A DNA stretch of 64,000 nucleotides from Candidatus Sericytochromatia bacterium (GTDB lineage Bacteria; Cyanobacteriota; Sericytochromatia; UBA7694), in contig JADMKE010000001.1 of the NCBI GenBank assembly GCA_018780035.1, positions 62,001 through 126,000 on the forward strand, written 5' to 3'. The position numbers and the translations under genes were made by a program. The notes beneath the pieces are model-generated. The model searched no databases. It was given only the letters and a program-made list of their open reading frames with translations, and was not told the DNA's origin. Positions 62,791-64,000 of the stretch are shown piece after piece (the first letter of the stretch is position 1; each line of letters starts with the position of its first letter).

Positions 62791-64000
62791 TTAGACTTTA
62801 TTGGCAAAGTATTCAGCGAAAGTATAGAGCAGGCGAACCCCCGTACCCGTCCCGCCTTCTTTGGGGATATAAGGGGTTTTGACGTAGCGCGCGATTTCTT
62901 CTTCCATCATCGCTGTGCCAGCAATATCCAAATGCAGCCAAGCTTGGTTGGGTTCAATAAACTCTTTCAAAAACATCGCTGCGGTAATGGTACCTCCTGA
63001 ACTCCCCCCGACACTTTCAATATCTGCCACATCCGAGATCAGTTGCGAACGATACTCTTCGTACAGCGGCAGACGCCAAATCCGTTCGCCAGTATACTCT
63101 CCAGCTTTGAAAAATTGGGCATAGAGTTCATCATCATTGCTCAATGCGACCGAAACCGTTCTGCCCAAGGCCACAACAGCGGCTCCTGTCAGGGTGGCGA
63201 TATCAATCAAAACATCGGGTTGGTGGTATTTTTGAATATAGGTCAGGGCATCTGCCAACAAAAGTCTTCCCTCAGCATCGGTATTGAGCATTTCGATGGT
63301 TTTTCCCGACATCGAAGTGAGAATATCTGAGGGTTTGTACGCTTTTCCACTGATCAGGTTTTCGGCCAGTGGCATCACCGCCACCAGATTGACAGCCAAC
63401 TTTTGATGAGCTATCGAGCGAACAGCTCCCAATGTTGCTGCCGCCCCAGCCATATCGCCATACATGCGCAACATGCCAGATGAAGGTTTAATATCATAGC
63501 CGCCAGAGTCAAAGGTCACCCCTTTGCCGACAATGCCCAGGGTCTTGCCACCATGATTCCCGTGATAACGTATGACTACCATGCGTGGGGGTTGCTCTGA
63601 ACCACGTGCGACGGCCAGAAAAGCCCCCATGCCTTCACGTTCAATCTCTTCGGGCCCCAAGATCTGAATTTCAAGTCCTTCATTTTTAGCGACTTCTTGG
63701 GCATATTCAGCAAAACGCACAGGGGTCAGATAGTTGGCTGGTTCGTTGACCAAATCCCTCGCAAAATTGGTACTCTCAGCCAGATTTTGACCTTTTTCAG
63801 CTCCCAGGCGCAAAGCTTCGATTTGAGCCGTTTTGCTGGCAATAATCTTGATTTTTTGCAGTTTTTTTTCTGGGTTTTTCTTCTGGCTTTTGTATTTATC
63901 AAAGCGGTACATGCCCATCAAAACCCCTTCAATCAGGGCTGTGGAACAATCCTGAGGCAATACCGCATATTCTGAAAAATCATGTATGGCCATTTCAGAG
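62791..64000 (-). CDS. pepA: Leucyl aminopeptidase (M17), 5' end outside the window
   Basis: At least 403 codons are present and the frame stays open to the window edge; family members have about 490 residues, so the N-terminal domain is cut off, and ATG 63993 is not necessarily the start. Catalytic domain motifs: VGKGVTFDSGGYDIKPSSGM (metal-binding lysine and aspartate), MLNTDAEGRLLLADALTY (signature NTDAEGRL with the catalytic arginine), DIATLTGAAVVALG. It removes N-terminal amino acids using two metal ions in the cytoplasm. First visible gene of the DUF983-DabA-DabB-MFS operon. Confidence 0.93.
   Translation of the reverse strand, partial: SEMAIHDFSEYAVLPQDCSTALIEGVLMGMYRFDKYKSQKKNPEKKLQKIKIIASKTAQIEALRLGAEKGQNLAESTNFARDLVNEPANYLTPVRFAEYAQEVAKNEGLEIQILGPEEIEREGMGAFLAVARGSEQPPRMVVIRYHGNHGGKTLGIVGKGVTFDSGGYDIKPSSGMLRMYGDMAGAAATLGAVRSIAHQKLAVNLVAVMPLAENLISGKAYKPSDILTSMSGKTIEMLNTDAEGRLLLADALTYIQKYHQPDVLIDIATLTGAAVVALGRTVSVALSNDDELYAQFFKAGEYTGERIWRLPLYEEYRSQLISDVADIESVGGSSGGTITAAMFLKEFIEPNQAWLHLDIAGTAMMEEEIARYVKTPYIPKEGGTGTGVRLLYTFAEYFANKV

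Overview
The window (about 50% GC) comes from a diderm bacterium: there are several lipobox signal peptides, a heavy-metal RND pump with its periplasmic adaptor, and secreted proteins. Gene style (cyanobacterial-type HNH protein, DUF3352 protein, B12-binding radical SAM protein fused to DUF2344, FapA, ArsA with an HSP20 tail, DabA/DabB) suggests a non-photosynthetic relative of Cyanobacteria such as Sericytochromatia or Melainabacteria. This is an inference from family content; no rRNA or other marker is present to prove it. No tRNA, rRNA or CRISPR array was found.

Layout. 1-11.8 kb is ordinary chromosome: a pilin-like lipoprotein, an alpha/beta hydrolase without its serine, an HNH protein, glycogen phosphorylase, the radical SAM/DUF2344 fusion, an LPP20-like secreted protein, a carboxypeptidase-regulatory-like lipoprotein, a peptidoglycan amidase and a methyltransferase. 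11.8-22.4 kb is an accessory island bounded by two identical 184-bp direct repeats that are the 5' end of a WD40 gene. Inside lie, nearly all on the minus strand, two related polymorphic-toxin genes with different C-terminal tips, SUKH (SMI1/KNR4) and unknown immunity-type genes, fragments of further toxin copies, a broken helicase-DUF1016 nuclease operon and a transposase tail. The upstream toxin gene (19.7-22.05 kb) would encode a lipoprotein, but its start codon is followed by six ACTC repeats that put it out of frame. One more (or two fewer) repeats restores one reading frame from ATG through a perfect lipoprotein signal to the toxin tip. This looks like a phase-variable lipoprotein toxin and is the most interesting item in the window.

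22.2-34.4 kb: intact WD40 gene coupled to a renalase-like flavoprotein; a minus-strand set with a TPR/O-GlcNAc-transferase-like enzyme, a 2-oxoglutarate oxygenase and a MOSC protein; a zinc-ribbon membrane protein overlapping an asparagine-synthetase-like enzyme without the catalytic cysteine; a DEDDh exonuclease; and two abutting Ser/Thr kinase genes. 34.5-37.4 kb: a Gly/Ala-rich protein diverges, across a 13-bp inverted repeat, from an operon of three small secreted proteins in which the first is a fusion of homologues of the other two. 37.4-49.5 kb: ArsA-like ATPase, a HEAT-repeat/FapA/DUF3352 operon, a lipoprotein with a helix-hairpin-helix-like end, a phospholipase-C-like protein, and several small membrane or unknown proteins.

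49.6-55 kb is a heavy-metal efflux operon (Cys/His-rich protein, CzcB/CusB-like adaptor, CzcA-like pump), divergent from a CNNM/CorC-type protein. 56.5-64 kb is a tightly overlapping minus-strand operon: leucyl aminopeptidase (cut by the window end), DUF983 protein, DabA, DabB and an MFS transporter. DabA-DabB is a proton-coupled inorganic carbon accumulation system.
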